The notes beneath the pieces are model-generated. The model did no database searches, was not told the origin of the DNA, and saw only the letters and a program-made list of their open reading frames with translations. DNA of 64,000 nt. Source: Pseudomonas migulae NBRC 103157 (GTDB lineage: Bacteria; Pseudomonadota; Gammaproteobacteria; Pseudomonadales; Pseudomonadaceae). The stretch's first letter is position 1; every line of letters begins with the position of its first letter. The stretch is from positions 112,416-176,415 of the forward strand of contig NZ_BDAG01000008.1 in NCBI RefSeq assembly GCF_002091715.1, written 5' to 3'. This document shows positions 24,924 to 34,447 of this stretch, piece by piece. The position numbers and the translations under genes are program-made.

Positions 24924-25814
24924 TCAGTCCAGTGGCATCACGGTGACCCGGACTTCCGGGTCATGATTGCCGCCCCCCAGAATCACCCCCCGCAACGGCG
25001 AGACATCGGAGAAATCCCGGCCCCAGGCCAGGGTGATGTGTTCCAGTGCCGGTTGCACATTGTTGGTCGGATCGAAATCCACCCAGCCCAGCACCGGGCA
25101 AAAAACCGAAACCCAGGCATGCGAGGCATCGGCACCGATCAGCCGCGGCTGGCCTGGCGGTGGCTGAGTCAACAGGTAGCCGCTGATGTAACGAGCCGCC
25201 AACCCACGGGAACGCACGCACGCGAGCATCAGGTGAGCGAAGTCCTGGCAGACCCCACGCCGGCGCTCCAGCACCTCCACCAGCGGCGTTGCCACCTGGG
25301 TCGCTTCGGCGTCGAAGGTGAACTCGCTGAAGATTTTCTCCATCAGCCCCTGAACGCCGAGCAACAGCGGACGGCCCGCCGGGAAACAACTTTCCGAGAA
25401 CTCGACGAAGTTGCGCTTCAGATGCACATAGGGCGATTCGAACCGGTAACGACAAGCTTCCAGCAATTCAGGAGAAAGCGGCTGACTGCTGTAGGTCAGT
25501 GCGTTACGGGTTTCTTCCCAGGCCGGAGATTGATTGAAATCGAGCGTTGGCCGGGACAGCACTTCGACGGTGAGCCGGGCGTTGACCAATAGCTCATCGT
25601 GCGGCCGCTCGAATGCCAGCCGGGTCAGCGGGTTGCCAAACACATCCAGCTCGTCCCGGCGCGATGTCGGGTCGGGGCTGATCTGCAATTGCTGTTCGGT
25701 GCAACGCTGCCAGGCACACGATCGGGGCCACAGGTGCGCCAATTGCTGGGCGAGGGACACTGGACTGTCGTAGTGATAATGGGTGTCGTGGAAAATCTGG
25801 TAACGGGCACTCAT
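24924..25814 (-). CDS. Transglutaminase-like protein (short form)
   Basis: A 296-residue protein. N-terminal bacterial transglutaminase-like beta domain (residues 1-90, starting 'YQIFHDTHYHYDSPVSLAQQLAHLWPR'), then a papain-like transglutaminase core with candidate triad Cys189 (RRRGVCQDFAHLML), His232 (GADASHAWVSVF) and Asp in 'GWVDFDPTNN'. These domains can act as cysteine proteases, peptide amidases or transferases. It shares one base with the stop/start junction of the ATP-grasp gene, so the two are co-translated. No signal peptide is visible, so it is probably cytoplasmic. Substrate unknown. Confidence 0.88.
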   Translation of the reverse strand: MSARYQIFHDTHYHYDSPVSLAQQLAHLWPRSCAWQRCTEQQLQISPDPTSRRDELDVFGNPLTRLAFERPHDELLVNARLTVEVLSRPTLDFNQSPAWEETRNALTYSSQPLSPELLEACRYRFESPYVHLKRNFVEFSESCFPAGRPLLLGVQGLMEKIFSEFTFDAEATQVATPLVEVLERRRGVCQDFAHLMLACVRSRGLAARYISGYLLTQPPPGQPRLIGADASHAWVSVFCPVLGWVDFDPTNNVQPALEHITLAWGRDFSDVSPLRGVILGGGNHDPEVRVTVMPLD

Positions 25815-28300
25815 CAGACGGACACCGTACGCTGGCTGACATCATCGACATGGGCGAAGTGGCGCAATGCCAGACGATCCGACACTTGTCCGCTGGCGTC
25901 GGCGATTTCTTGCAGCAGATCCGCCAGCCCATCAATGGCGGCACGAACGCTGGCTTCGCCGAACAGCGAATTCTCCAGACACCCCAGATCGAAGCGCGCC
26001 AGCCGCTCCACCAATTGCGGCAGCCCCGCTTCGCGCGGCGCACCAAAGTCATCGTTCAAACGTTTAAGGGTGCGGGTCACCAGTTTCAGTTGGAACAACA
26101 CCGCGTGCGGGTTCTGCTCGTCGAGCAGCAACAGGTCCAGCACCGGGATCAATTGCGCCACCGCCAGATACCGCGAGCGGTAGGTGATGCTGCTGTTTCC
26201 CAGCTCCAGCAGCCATTCCAGTCCGGCCTGATCGAAGGCACCGCTGCCGCGCAGGAACGCCGCCAGGCTGCCGCTGAGAAACTGCAGGCGTTCGATCCGC
26301 CGGCCGATCATCAGGAAGCGCCAGCCTTCGTCACGGGTCATGTCATCGAGGGCAAAACCCGACAGCGCCGCCAGCGACATCACCAGACGGTTGAGGAAAT
26401 CCAGCAACTCGCCGAAATCCGGTTCTTCGGTTTCCAGCTCGATAGCCTCGCGTTGCAACTCCACCAGCGCCTGCCAGTTTTCCCGCGAGAGCTTGCCGCG
26501 CACCTGCGAAGCCGCCCACTGCAAGCGCTGCAGGTTGGAACGCAGGCTGAACGGCCAGTCGTCGCCGAGCAGCGCCGCCAGCAGCCGTTCAGGCAACTCA
26601 CCTTCATCAGGCAACAACATCAACCGTTCGCCCAGCTCGACAGCCGCCTCCAGAGCTTGCGGGTCGTCGCCGTCAACGTAGCGCGCCAGCATGATCCGCA
26701 ACAACCGCGCGCTGTCATCGCAGCGTTCACAGTAACGGCCGAACCAGAACAGGTTTTCCACCACCCGCGACGGCAGATACGGATCGCGCCGCACCAGGTC
26801 GTGCACGCCGATGCTGCGTTGGGCTTTCCACTGCTCGCCGCTCGGCGGCCGATCGCCCAGCACCCAAGTGTCCTTGCTCGCGCCGCCGCGTTGCATCGAC
26901 ACCACTTCGGCATCGGCCTCGGCGGCCACCCGGGTCAAACCACCGGGCAGCACCCGATAGCCATCGCGACTGGCCACTGCATACATGCGCATGCCGATGG
27001 CTCGAGGCTGCAACTGACCGTCCTCAGCCTGCCAGATCGGCGCCTGGGACAATTGAGCCAGTTCTTGCGCGACATAGGCGTAAGGTCGTGCCTGCATGCG
27101 TTCGGCAAGCGCCTGACGCTGTTTTTCGCTCAAATCACGGCCAAATACCGGAGCGAAGCTCTGCGAAGGAAACGCCGGTTTGATCAGCAGCTCCGGCAGT
27201 TTTTCCAAGGCCTGGGCCAGCACCGGCGCTTCGCCGCACCACCATGTGGCGATGGAGGGCAGGATCAGCTCTTCGCCGAACAGGAATTGATTGATCTTCG
27301 GCAGAAAGCCCAGCAGCCCCGGCGACTCGAGAACACCGCTGCCCAGCGCGTTGGCCACCAGCACTCGCCCCTGCCGCACGGCTTCGAGCAGGCCCGGCAC
27401 GCCCAGCGCAGAGTCGGTGCGCAATTCCAGCGGATCGCAGAAGTCGTCGTCGAGCCGACGCATGATCGCGTGAACGCGACGCAGGCCGCTCAAGGTTTTC
27501 AGATAGACCGTGGCATCGCGCACCGTGAGGTCGCCGCCCTCCACCAACGGATAACCGAGTTGCCGCGCCAGATACAGATGTTCGAAGTAGCTTTCGTTGA
27601 AACGCCCCGGTGTCAGCAGTACCACCAACGGCACTTCATCATTGCTGGGCGCCTGACGGGCCAGGGTTTCCTGCAGCGTGCGGAAGAACCCCGCCAGGTG
27701 CTGCACTTTCAAATCACGGTACAGCTCGGGAAAGGCCCGGGACACGATGGTGCGGTTTTCCAGGGCGTAACCGGCGCCGGACGGTGCCTGAGTTCGATCC
27801 GCCGTGACCCACCAGCGCCCGTCGGGCGTGCGCGCCAGATCCACGGCATACAGATGCAGGAAAGCCCCGTCGGGCGGCGCAATGCCCTGACAGGGCCAGA
27901 GGAAATTGTTGTGGCCGAACACCAGTTCAGCCGGCAGCAGGCCTTCAGCGATCAGCCGCTGCGGTCCGTACAAATCCGCCAGCACGGCATTCAACAGACG
28001 CGCCCGCTGCGCGATCCCGGCTGACAACAACGCCCACTCATCAGCGGCGATCACATGTGGCAGCAGGTCCAGCTCCCACGGCCGATCGGCGCCCTTGGGG
28101 TCGGCGTAGACGTTGTAGGTCACGCCGTTTTCCTGAATCTGCCGGGTCAACAGCGCCTGACGCTGCACCAGCTGCGCGGGCGTGCTGCGTTGCAACTGGT
28201 CGAACAGCCGACGCCAGTGCGCACGCACCGCACCGCTGTCGTCGAGCAGTTCGTGATAAGTGCCCGCCGTCAGCGGGTAGCGGTCTAGCAGGTCAGGCAT
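25814..28300 (-). CDS. Fused circularly permuted ATP-grasp (type 2) and alpha-E domain protein
   Basis: An 828-residue protein. The first 490 or so residues are a circularly permuted ATP-grasp domain: 'NGVTYNVYADPKGADRPWELDLLPHVI', 'VVLLTPGRFNESYFEHLYLARQLGYPLVEGGDLTVRD', 'LLIKPAFPSQSFAPVFG' and 'YRVLPGGLTRVA' are its conserved blocks. From about residue 510, 'LPSRVVENLFWFGRYCERCDD' starts an all-helical alpha-E domain. In many bacteria these are two adjacent genes; here they are one. ATP-grasp enzymes ligate a carboxylate to an amine, so a peptide-bond-forming amidoligase is likely. ATG 28300 was preferred over an upstream in-frame TTG. The actual substrate is unknown. Confidence 0.88.
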   Translation of the reverse strand: MPDLLDRYPLTAGTYHELLDDSGAVRAHWRRLFDQLQRSTPAQLVQRQALLTRQIQENGVTYNVYADPKGADRPWELDLLPHVIAADEWALLSAGIAQRARLLNAVLADLYGPQRLIAEGLLPAELVFGHNNFLWPCQGIAPPDGAFLHLYAVDLARTPDGRWWVTADRTQAPSGAGYALENRTIVSRAFPELYRDLKVQHLAGFFRTLQETLARQAPSNDEVPLVVLLTPGRFNESYFEHLYLARQLGYPLVEGGDLTVRDATVYLKTLSGLRRVHAIMRRLDDDFCDPLELRTDSALGVPGLLEAVRQGRVLVANALGSGVLESPGLLGFLPKINQFLFGEELILPSIATWWCGEAPVLAQALEKLPELLIKPAFPSQSFAPVFGRDLSEKQRQALAERMQARPYAYVAQELAQLSQAPIWQAEDGQLQPRAIGMRMYAVASRDGYRVLPGGLTRVAAEADAEVVSMQRGGASKDTWVLGDRPPSGEQWKAQRSIGVHDLVRRDPYLPSRVVENLFWFGRYCERCDDSARLLRIMLARYVDGDDPQALEAAVELGERLMLLPDEGELPERLLAALLGDDWPFSLRSNLQRLQWAASQVRGKLSRENWQALVELQREAIELETEEPDFGELLDFLNRLVMSLAALSGFALDDMTRDEGWRFLMIGRRIERLQFLSGSLAAFLRGSGAFDQAGLEWLLELGNSSITYRSRYLAVAQLIPVLDLLLLDEQNPHAVLFQLKLVTRTLKRLNDDFGAPREAGLPQLVERLARFDLGCLENSLFGEASVRAAIDGLADLLQEIADASGQVSDRLALRHFAHVDDVSQRTVSV

Positions 28301-28388
28301 GGAAAGCTCGGCAGACAGCAAGGGACGGTCAGACTAACGCAGGCTCATGACGCCCGGATATACGAAAAATCCGAGCGTCGCGTACGGT

Positions 28389-31300
28389 TTAGAAACGTCG
28401 CAAATCGAGAGTCATCGGCAGCTCGTCGTTAATTTCCAGAATCGGTATAGGAAGTTTCCCTGGGCTGTGTCCGATGCGGAAGAAACGCGCCATTCTCCGA
28501 CTTTCGGCTTCATTGGCGTTAACCGGCAAACTGTCGTAATTGCGCCCGCCCGGATGGGCGACGTGGTACTGACAGCCCCCCAGTGAACGCTGCATCCAGG
28601 TGTCGAGCAGGTCGAACACCAGCGGCGCGTGGACGGGAATGGTCGGTTGCAGGCAATTGGCCGGCTGCCAGGCCCGAAAACGTACGCCGGCCACGAACTC
28701 GCCAACCCGTCCGGTGGGCTGCAAGGGCACCGGAACGCCGTTGCACGTCAGCAAATAACGTTGCGGTGGAAGACCGGTGAGCTTGACCTGCAAGCGCTCA
28801 AGGGACGAATCCACATACCGCACCGTGCCACCGACGGCGCCCTCCTCGCCCAGCACATGCCACGGCTCGAGCGCCTGACGAACCTCCAGTTCGATGCCGC
28901 TGACCGCGTAATCGCCGACCTTGGGAAAGCGAAACTCCAGATGTGCAGCAAACCACTCGGCCCGCACCGGATAACCCGAGGCGTTGAGGTCCACGATGAC
29001 ATCGGCGAAATCCTGCTCGATAAAGTGCGGCAACAAAAACCGGTCATGCAACTCAGTGCCCCAGCGCGCCAGTTTCGGCGGCGCATAAGGTTCGCGCCAG
29101 AATCGCGCGACCAGCGCTCGCAGCAACAACTGTTGCGCCAGGCTCATGCGCGCATGCGGTGGCATTTCAAAGGCACGCAACTCCAGCAAGCCCAGGCGTC
29201 CCGTGGCGCCATCCGGTGAATAAAGCTTGTCGATGCAGAACTCGGCGCGGTGGGTGTTACCCGTCACGTCGATCAGCAGGTTGCGCAACAACCGATCCAC
29301 CAGCCATGGCGCGCATTCCTCACCAGGCTTGGGCATTTGGGCGAAAGCGATTTCCAGCTCGTACAACGCATCATTGCGCGCCTCATCAACACGCGGTGCC
29401 TGGGACGTCGGACCGATGAACAATCCGGAAAACAGGTAGGACAACGACGGGTGGTTATGCCAGTAGCTGATCAGGCTGCGCAGCAAATCCGGACGGCGCA
29501 GAAACGGTGAGTCAGCCGGTGTCGCGCCGCCCAGTACGAAATGGTTACCGCCGCCCGTGCCGGTGTGTCGGCCGTCGATCATGAATTTCTCGGTGGTCAG
29601 CCGCGTCTGGCGCGCTTCTTCGTAGAGAAACTCGGTGCGCTCGACCAGTTCGTCCCAGGTCGCGGACGGCTGCACGTTGACCTCGATCACGCCCGGGTCC
29701 GGGGTGATGCGGAAGTTGCTCAGGCGCGGATCGCTCGGCGGCTCATAGCCTTCCAGCAACACTGGGCAGTGCAACTCCTGCGCCGTGGCCTCAATCGCCG
29801 TGACCAGTTCCAGATAATCCTCGACCCGCTCCAGCGGCGGCATGAACAGGTACAACCGCCCTTCGCGAGCCTCGGCGCAGAATGCGGTGCGCGTCAGCCA
29901 GTCGGCGGATTCGTCGACCTCCAGATCCCGCTCGACCGCTTCGGCCGGTGCTCCGTGGCCGTTCAACTGCTGAGTGTCTGGAAGCGCCGGGAATTCCTGG
30001 TTGGGGTCGTTGGGATAGATGAACGGATACTCGGCGGCCTTTACCCACGGCTGCGAACCCAGCGGCAAGCGATAGCCCAGCGGCGAATCCCCCGGGACCA
30101 GTCGACAGTGCTCGTCGCGCAGGTACCAGCGACCGCTTTGCCACTGATCGCCCTTGGCAGTGCGGGCCAGCGGCAGGACCTGGCCGATCACTTTATCCAG
30201 CCCCTGACTGAAAACTTTGCGCAGACGCGCACGCTCCAGCGGTTCTTCCAAACGTGAGTCTTCGGCGCTGACGTTCTGCGGCAACATGCCTTCGCGCCAG
30301 AGGTAATAGAAATTGTCTTCGTAGGCCGGAAACACAAATCGTGTCGGAATTTTCAGACGCTCGGCGACACTCGCCAGAAAGCGCCCCGCCAACTCGCCAT
30401 CAGCGCCGTAGTCTTCCTGCTCATCGGCAATCAGCGCATCGTTGTGCCAGATCGGCACGCCGTCACGGCGCCAGTAGCAGTTGAGCGACCAGCGCGGCAG
30501 TTGTTCGCCGGGGTACCACTTGCCTTGACCGAAATGCACCAGGCCCTTGGGCGCGTAACGTTTGCGCATACGCTGAAACAGTTCGGCGGAGAGGCGACGC
30601 TTGTCCGGCCCGAGCGCGGCAGTGTTCCATTCGGCGCCGTCCGGATCGTCAATGGAGACGAAGGTCGGCTCACCGCCCATGGTCAGGCGGACGTCACCTT
30701 CCAGCAGGTCGGCATCGATCTGCCGGGCCAGTGCCTGGATCGCCAGCCATTGATCTTCGGTGTAGGGCTTGGTGACCCGCGGCGCCTCCCAAATCCGCTC
30801 CACGGACATTTCGTGGGTGAATTCGCACTCGCACGGTTCCACCAGGCCACTGATGGGTGCCGCAGAGCCCGGATCCGGACTACACGCCAACGGAATGTGT
30901 CCTTCACCGGCGAACAGCCCTGACGTCGCGTCCAGGCCGATCCAGCCGGCACCCGGCAAATAGACTTCACACCAGGCGTGCAGGTCAGTGAAATCAACCT
31001 CAGTGCCCGAAGGACCATCGAGACTTTTGACATCGGCGGTGAGCTGAATCAGGTAGCCAGAGACGAAACGCGCCGCCAGCCCAAGGTTACGCAGCAATTG
31101 CACCAGCAACCACGCCGAGTCGCGGCAGGAACCGGAGGCATGTTCGAGGGTGTGTTCGGGCGTTTGCACGCCCGGTTCCATGCGGATCAGGTAGCCAATG
31201 TCTTCGCTCAGGCGCTGGTTGAGTGCCACCAGGAAATCCACGCTCGGCAGCGGCGTGCGGTCGATGCCGTCCAGATACGCCTTGAACTTCGGCGTCAGGG

Positions 31301-31664
31301 GCAAGGTTTCCAGGTACGGCGCCAGCTCCTTGCGCTCTTCCGCGGCGTAGGCGAAAGGGATCTTTTCGGCGTAAGGCTCGAGGAAGAAGTCGAACGGATT
31401 GAACACCGCCATTTCGGCCAGCAGATCGACTTCTATCCGCAGTTCCTCGGTTTTCTCGGGGAACACCAAACGCGCCAGGTAATTTCCCTGAGGGTCTTGC
31501 TGCCAGTTGATGAAATGCTGCTCGGGCGAGACTTTCAACGCGTACGACAGTATCCGCGTGCGACTGTGGGCGGCCGGGCGCAGGCGAACAATCTGCGGCC
31601 CGAGCTCGACGGCGCGGTCGTAGCGGTAATGCGTGACGTGGTGCAATGCGACATGAATCGACAC
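28389..31664 (-). CDS. Large transglutaminase-like protein with DUF2126 C-terminal region
   Basis: A 1091-residue protein. Residues 1-90 form a bacterial transglutaminase N-domain (ALHHVTHYRYDRAVELGPQI), then the core with Cys180 (HASGSCRDSAWLLV), His229 (FTDLHAWCEVY) and Asp245 (WIGLDATSG). The rest, from about residue 300, is the long DUF2126 region ('RLTMGGEPTFVSIDDPDGAEWN', 'GGGNHFVLGGATPADSPFLRRPDLLRSL'), whose fold resembles glutamine-synthetase/ATP-dependent amidoligases. The start is GTG 31664, with AGGAGG at 31672-31677. It leads the three-gene set with the ATP-grasp/alpha-E and short transglutaminase genes. Biochemical role not established. Confidence 0.88.
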   Translation of the reverse strand: MSIHVALHHVTHYRYDRAVELGPQIVRLRPAAHSRTRILSYALKVSPEQHFINWQQDPQGNYLARLVFPEKTEELRIEVDLLAEMAVFNPFDFFLEPYAEKIPFAYAAEERKELAPYLETLPLTPKFKAYLDGIDRTPLPSVDFLVALNQRLSEDIGYLIRMEPGVQTPEHTLEHASGSCRDSAWLLVQLLRNLGLAARFVSGYLIQLTADVKSLDGPSGTEVDFTDLHAWCEVYLPGAGWIGLDATSGLFAGEGHIPLACSPDPGSAAPISGLVEPCECEFTHEMSVERIWEAPRVTKPYTEDQWLAIQALARQIDADLLEGDVRLTMGGEPTFVSIDDPDGAEWNTAALGPDKRRLSAELFQRMRKRYAPKGLVHFGQGKWYPGEQLPRWSLNCYWRRDGVPIWHNDALIADEQEDYGADGELAGRFLASVAERLKIPTRFVFPAYEDNFYYLWREGMLPQNVSAEDSRLEEPLERARLRKVFSQGLDKVIGQVLPLARTAKGDQWQSGRWYLRDEHCRLVPGDSPLGYRLPLGSQPWVKAAEYPFIYPNDPNQEFPALPDTQQLNGHGAPAEAVERDLEVDESADWLTRTAFCAEAREGRLYLFMPPLERVEDYLELVTAIEATAQELHCPVLLEGYEPPSDPRLSNFRITPDPGVIEVNVQPSATWDELVERTEFLYEEARQTRLTTEKFMIDGRHTGTGGGNHFVLGGATPADSPFLRRPDLLRSLISYWHNHPSLSYLFSGLFIGPTSQAPRVDEARNDALYELEIAFAQMPKPGEECAPWLVDRLLRNLLIDVTGNTHRAEFCIDKLYSPDGATGRLGLLELRAFEMPPHARMSLAQQLLLRALVARFWREPYAPPKLARWGTELHDRFLLPHFIEQDFADVIVDLNASGYPVRAEWFAAHLEFRFPKVGDYAVSGIELEVRQALEPWHVLGEEGAVGGTVRYVDSSLERLQVKLTGLPPQRYLLTCNGVPVPLQPTGRVGEFVAGVRFRAWQPANCLQPTIPVHAPLVFDLLDTWMQRSLGGCQYHVAHPGGRNYDSLPVNANEAESRRMARFFRIGHSPGKLPIPILEINDELPMTLDLRRF

Positions 31665-31860
31665 GGCGTGCCTCCTGCGAGCCTTTAGCGTATTCGAAAG
31701 CGCGCAAGACTTATGCCATCCAGTGGTGCTGGCGCTTTCATGGATTTGCTTAGGGCAGTACAGCACCAAAATCGGGCGATGCGGGAAATTGGTTTGGGGG
31801 CGTTGCACGCAAATGTGGCGAAGCAGGAAAAACGGTCAGTAAATGGAGGGACTGCGAGCA

Positions 31861-31905
31861 CAAAACCTGTGGCGAGGGGATTTATCCCCCTCGCCACAGG
31901 TTTTG
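31861..31905. repeat. Inverted repeat, family D (TGTGGCGAGGGGATTTATCCCC type)
   Basis: CAAAACCTGTGGCGAGGGG and its complement flank ATTTAT, a near-perfect 19-bp stem. A related copy is at 42386-42415. Confidence 0.9.
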
Positions 31906-31920
31906 ATTGACGCAGAAACG

Positions 31921-31947
31921 CAAAACGCCAACCCGAAGGTTGGCGTT
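31921..31947 (-). terminator. Rho-independent terminator of ygiQ
   Basis: On the minus strand AACGCCAACC-TTCG-GGTTGGCGTT runs into TTTTG; 20 bases past the ygiQ stop. The TTCG tetraloop makes it very stable. Confidence 0.93.
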
Positions 31948-31967
31948 CTGTTCAGCTCCAGCGAGCG

Positions 31968-34271
31968 TTAGCGCGGTACAACCGGCTTGCGTGCAGGCTT
32001 GGGCCCTTTGCCTTTGGCCGCATCCTTGCGCTCCTTGGCCGCCTGCTGGTTACGGGCAAACGCCGCAGCTTTGGCCTGTTCGCGCTTGTCCCACGGGTTG
32101 CCGCCATCGCTGGCGCGCGGTGGCAGACCGGTGTGCTGTGTCAGGATCTTGGTGGTCTTTTCCCCAGCCACTTTATGGCTACCGGCCGGCGTCGAGTTCT
32201 TGCGACGGGCGCTCTGATAGCTGTCGGTTGCCGGCTGATGCAGCGGAATCAACTGGTTCTTGCCCGGCCCGATCAGGTCGGCGCGACCCATGCGGGTCAA
32301 CGCTTCACGCAGCATCGGCCAGCCTTTCGGGTCGTGATAACGCAAGAACGCCTTGTGCAGACGACGCTGCTCTTCGCTCTTGACGATGGTCACGGCGTCG
32401 CTCTTGTAAGTGACCTTACGCAGCGGGTTCTTGCCCGAGTGGTACATCGCGGTGGCGGTGGCCATCGGCGACGGGTAGAACGCCTGCACCTGGTCGGCGC
32501 GGAAGCCATTGCCCTTGAGCCACAAGGCCAGGTTCATCATGTCTTCGTCGGTAGTGCCCGGGTGAGCGGCGATGAAGTACGGAATCAGGTACTGCTCTTT
32601 GCCTGCTTCCTTGGAGTACTTCTCGAACATGCGCTTGAACTTGTCATAGCTGCCGATGCCCGGTTTCATCATCTGGTTGAGCGGACCTTCCTCGGTGTGT
32701 TCCGGGGCGATCTTCAGGTAACCACCGACGTGGTGGGTCACCAGCTCCTTGACGTATTCCGGCGACTCGACCGCGAGGTCGTAGCGCAGGCCGGAAGCGA
32801 TCAAAATTTTCTTCACACCCGGCAACGCACGAGCGCTGCGGTACAGCTGAATCAGCGACGAGTGGTCGGTATTCAGATTCGGGCAAATGCCAGGGAACAC
32901 GCACGACGGCTTGCGGCACGCGGATTCGATTTCCGGGCTCTTGCAGGCGATGCGGTACATGTTCGCGGTCGGGCCGCCAAGGTCGGAAATAACGCCGGTG
33001 AAGCCTGGGACCTTGTCGCGGATCTCTTCGATTTCGCGAATGATCGACTCTTCGGAACGGTTCTGGATGATCCGGCCTTCGTGCTCGGTGATCGAGCAGA
33101 ACGTGCAGCCACCGAAGCAGCCACGCATGATGTTCACCGAGAAGCGAATCATGTCGTAGGCCGGGATCTTTTCCTTGCCGTACGCCGGGTGCGGAATACG
33201 TGCGTAAGGCATGCCGAACACGTAGTCCATTTCTTCAGTGGTCATCGGAATCGGCGGCGGGTTGAACCAGACATCGACTTCGCCGTGTTTCTGCACCAGC
33301 GCACGGGCGTTGCCCGGGTTGGTTTCCAGGTGAAGCACGCGGTTGGCGTGGGCATAAAGCACCGCGTCGCCACGGACTTTTTCCACCGACGGCAGACGAA
33401 TCACGGTTTTGTCACGGGTCATTTTCGGGCTGGCCAGGATCTGCACGACCTTGGCTTCGCTCGGGTCTTCAACCGGACCTTTTTCCTGTTCGATGGCACA
33501 GGCCTGGGTGTCTTGCGTGTTGACGTACGGGTTGATGATCTTATCGATCTTGCCCGGACGGTCGATACGCGTGGAATCGACTTCGTACCAGTCTTTCGGC
33601 GTATCGCGACGGATGAACGCGGTGCCGCGCACGTCGGTGATGTCTTCGATCTTGTGACCGTAGGACAGACGCTGGGCAACTTCGACGATCGCACGCTCGG
33701 CGTTACCGTAAAGCAGGATGTCGGCGCAGGCGTCGATCAGGATCGAGTTGCGCACCCGGTCCTGCCAGTAATCGTAGTGGGCGATACGGCGCAGGGAAGC
33801 TTCGATGCCGCCAAGAACGATTGGCACGTTCTTGTAGGCTTCCTTGCAGCGCTGGCTGTAAACCAGGCTCGCGCGATCCGGACGTTTGCCCGCCAGGCCA
33901 CCGGGGGTGTAGGCATCGTCGGAACGGATTTTCTTGTCGGCGGTGTAGCGGTTGATCATCGAGTCCATGTTGCCGGCCGCGACGCCGAAGAACAGGTTCG
34001 GCTCGCCGAGCTTCATGAAGTCGTCTTTGGACTGCCAGTTCGGCTGGGCAATGATCCCGACGCGGAAGCCTTGCGACTCCAGCAGCCGGCCGATGATCGC
34101 CATGCCGAACGACGGATGGTCAACGTAGGCATCACCGGTGACGATGATGATGTCGCAGGAATCCCAGCCAAGCTGATCCATCTCCTCCCTGCTCATCGGC
34201 AGGAATGGCGCTGGACCGAAACATTCGGCCCAGTACTTGGGATAGTCAAATAACGGCTTGGCTGTTTGCAT
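31968..34271 (-). CDS. ygiQ: YgiQ-family radical SAM protein
   Basis: A 767-residue UPF0313/YgiQ protein. N-terminal '[30 protein letters not shown]' and a B12-binding-like Rossmann region; radical SAM cluster motif C-x3-C-x2-C in '[18 protein letters not shown]' at about residue 380. The C-terminal '[20 protein letters not shown]' and '[23 protein letters not shown]' are conserved. The last 70 residues are Lys/Pro-rich and poorly conserved. The reaction is not established. ATG 34271 begins the conserved N-terminus; a longer frame adds nothing recognisable. Monocistronic with its own terminator. Confidence 0.93.
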   Translation of the reverse strand: MQTAKPLFDYPKYWAECFGPAPFLPMSREEMDQLGWDSCDIIIVTGDAYVDHPSFGMAIIGRLLESQGFRVGIIAQPNWQSKDDFMKLGEPNLFFGVAAGNMDSMINRYTADKKIRSDDAYTPGGLAGKRPDRASLVYSQRCKEAYKNVPIVLGGIEASLRRIAHYDYWQDRVRNSILIDACADILLYGNAERAIVEVAQRLSYGHKIEDITDVRGTAFIRRDTPKDWYEVDSTRIDRPGKIDKIINPYVNTQDTQACAIEQEKGPVEDPSEAKVVQILASPKMTRDKTVIRLPSVEKVRGDAVLYAHANRVLHLETNPGNARALVQKHGEVDVWFNPPPIPMTTEEMDYVFGMPYARIPHPAYGKEKIPAYDMIRFSVNIMRGCFGGCTFCSITEHEGRIIQNRSEESIIREIEEIRDKVPGFTGVISDLGGPTANMYRIACKSPEIESACRKPSCVFPGICPNLNTDHSSLIQLYRSARALPGVKKILIASGLRYDLAVESPEYVKELVTHHVGGYLKIAPEHTEEGPLNQMMKPGIGSYDKFKRMFEKYSKEAGKEQYLIPYFIAAHPGTTDEDMMNLALWLKGNGFRADQVQAFYPSPMATATAMYHSGKNPLRKVTYKSDAVTIVKSEEQRRLHKAFLRYHDPKGWPMLREALTRMGRADLIGPGKNQLIPLHQPATDSYQSARRKNSTPAGSHKVAGEKTTKILTQHTGLPPRASDGGNPWDKREQAKAAAFARNQQAAKERKDAAKGKGPKPARKPVVPR

Positions 34272-34363
34272 GACGATGACCGGTGTTGAGATGAAAAATC
34301 GCGGGCGCGGAATATAGCACAAAAAATAACCAATTCCGACGGCTATGGTCGGAAATTATCAGG

Positions 34364-34426
34364 CCCCATCGCCAGCAAGCCGGCGCCTACACGATCTCTG
34401 CAGGAGCCGGCTTGCTGGCGATGAGG
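34364..34426. repeat. REP pair, family B, short loop
   Basis: Arms 34364-34390 and 34400-34426 with only 9 bases between. Lies between ygiQ and dnaB; the region holds no other terminator for dnaB. Confidence 0.9.
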
Positions 34427-34447
34427 CCCGAACAAACGTCGAATAAA

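Larger units (their letters stand above)
31665..31967. other. Gene-free interval upstream of the DUF2126 gene
   Basis: 303 bases between the DUF2126 start and the ygiQ stop, both minus strand. It contains a family D inverted repeat and the ygiQ terminator, and presumably the promoter of the transglutaminase cluster; no clear -35/-10 was found. Confidence 0.6.

Noticed and set aside
25850..28024. 724-codon open frame on the + strand opposite the ATP-grasp/alpha-E gene
   Set aside because: His/Gln/Arg-rich translation typical of an antisense shadow of a GC-rich gene; the minus-strand gene has clear domain motifs.
32133..34253. 706-codon open frame opposite ygiQ
   Set aside because: Shadow frame; no family resemblance, while YgiQ motifs are intact on the minus strand.
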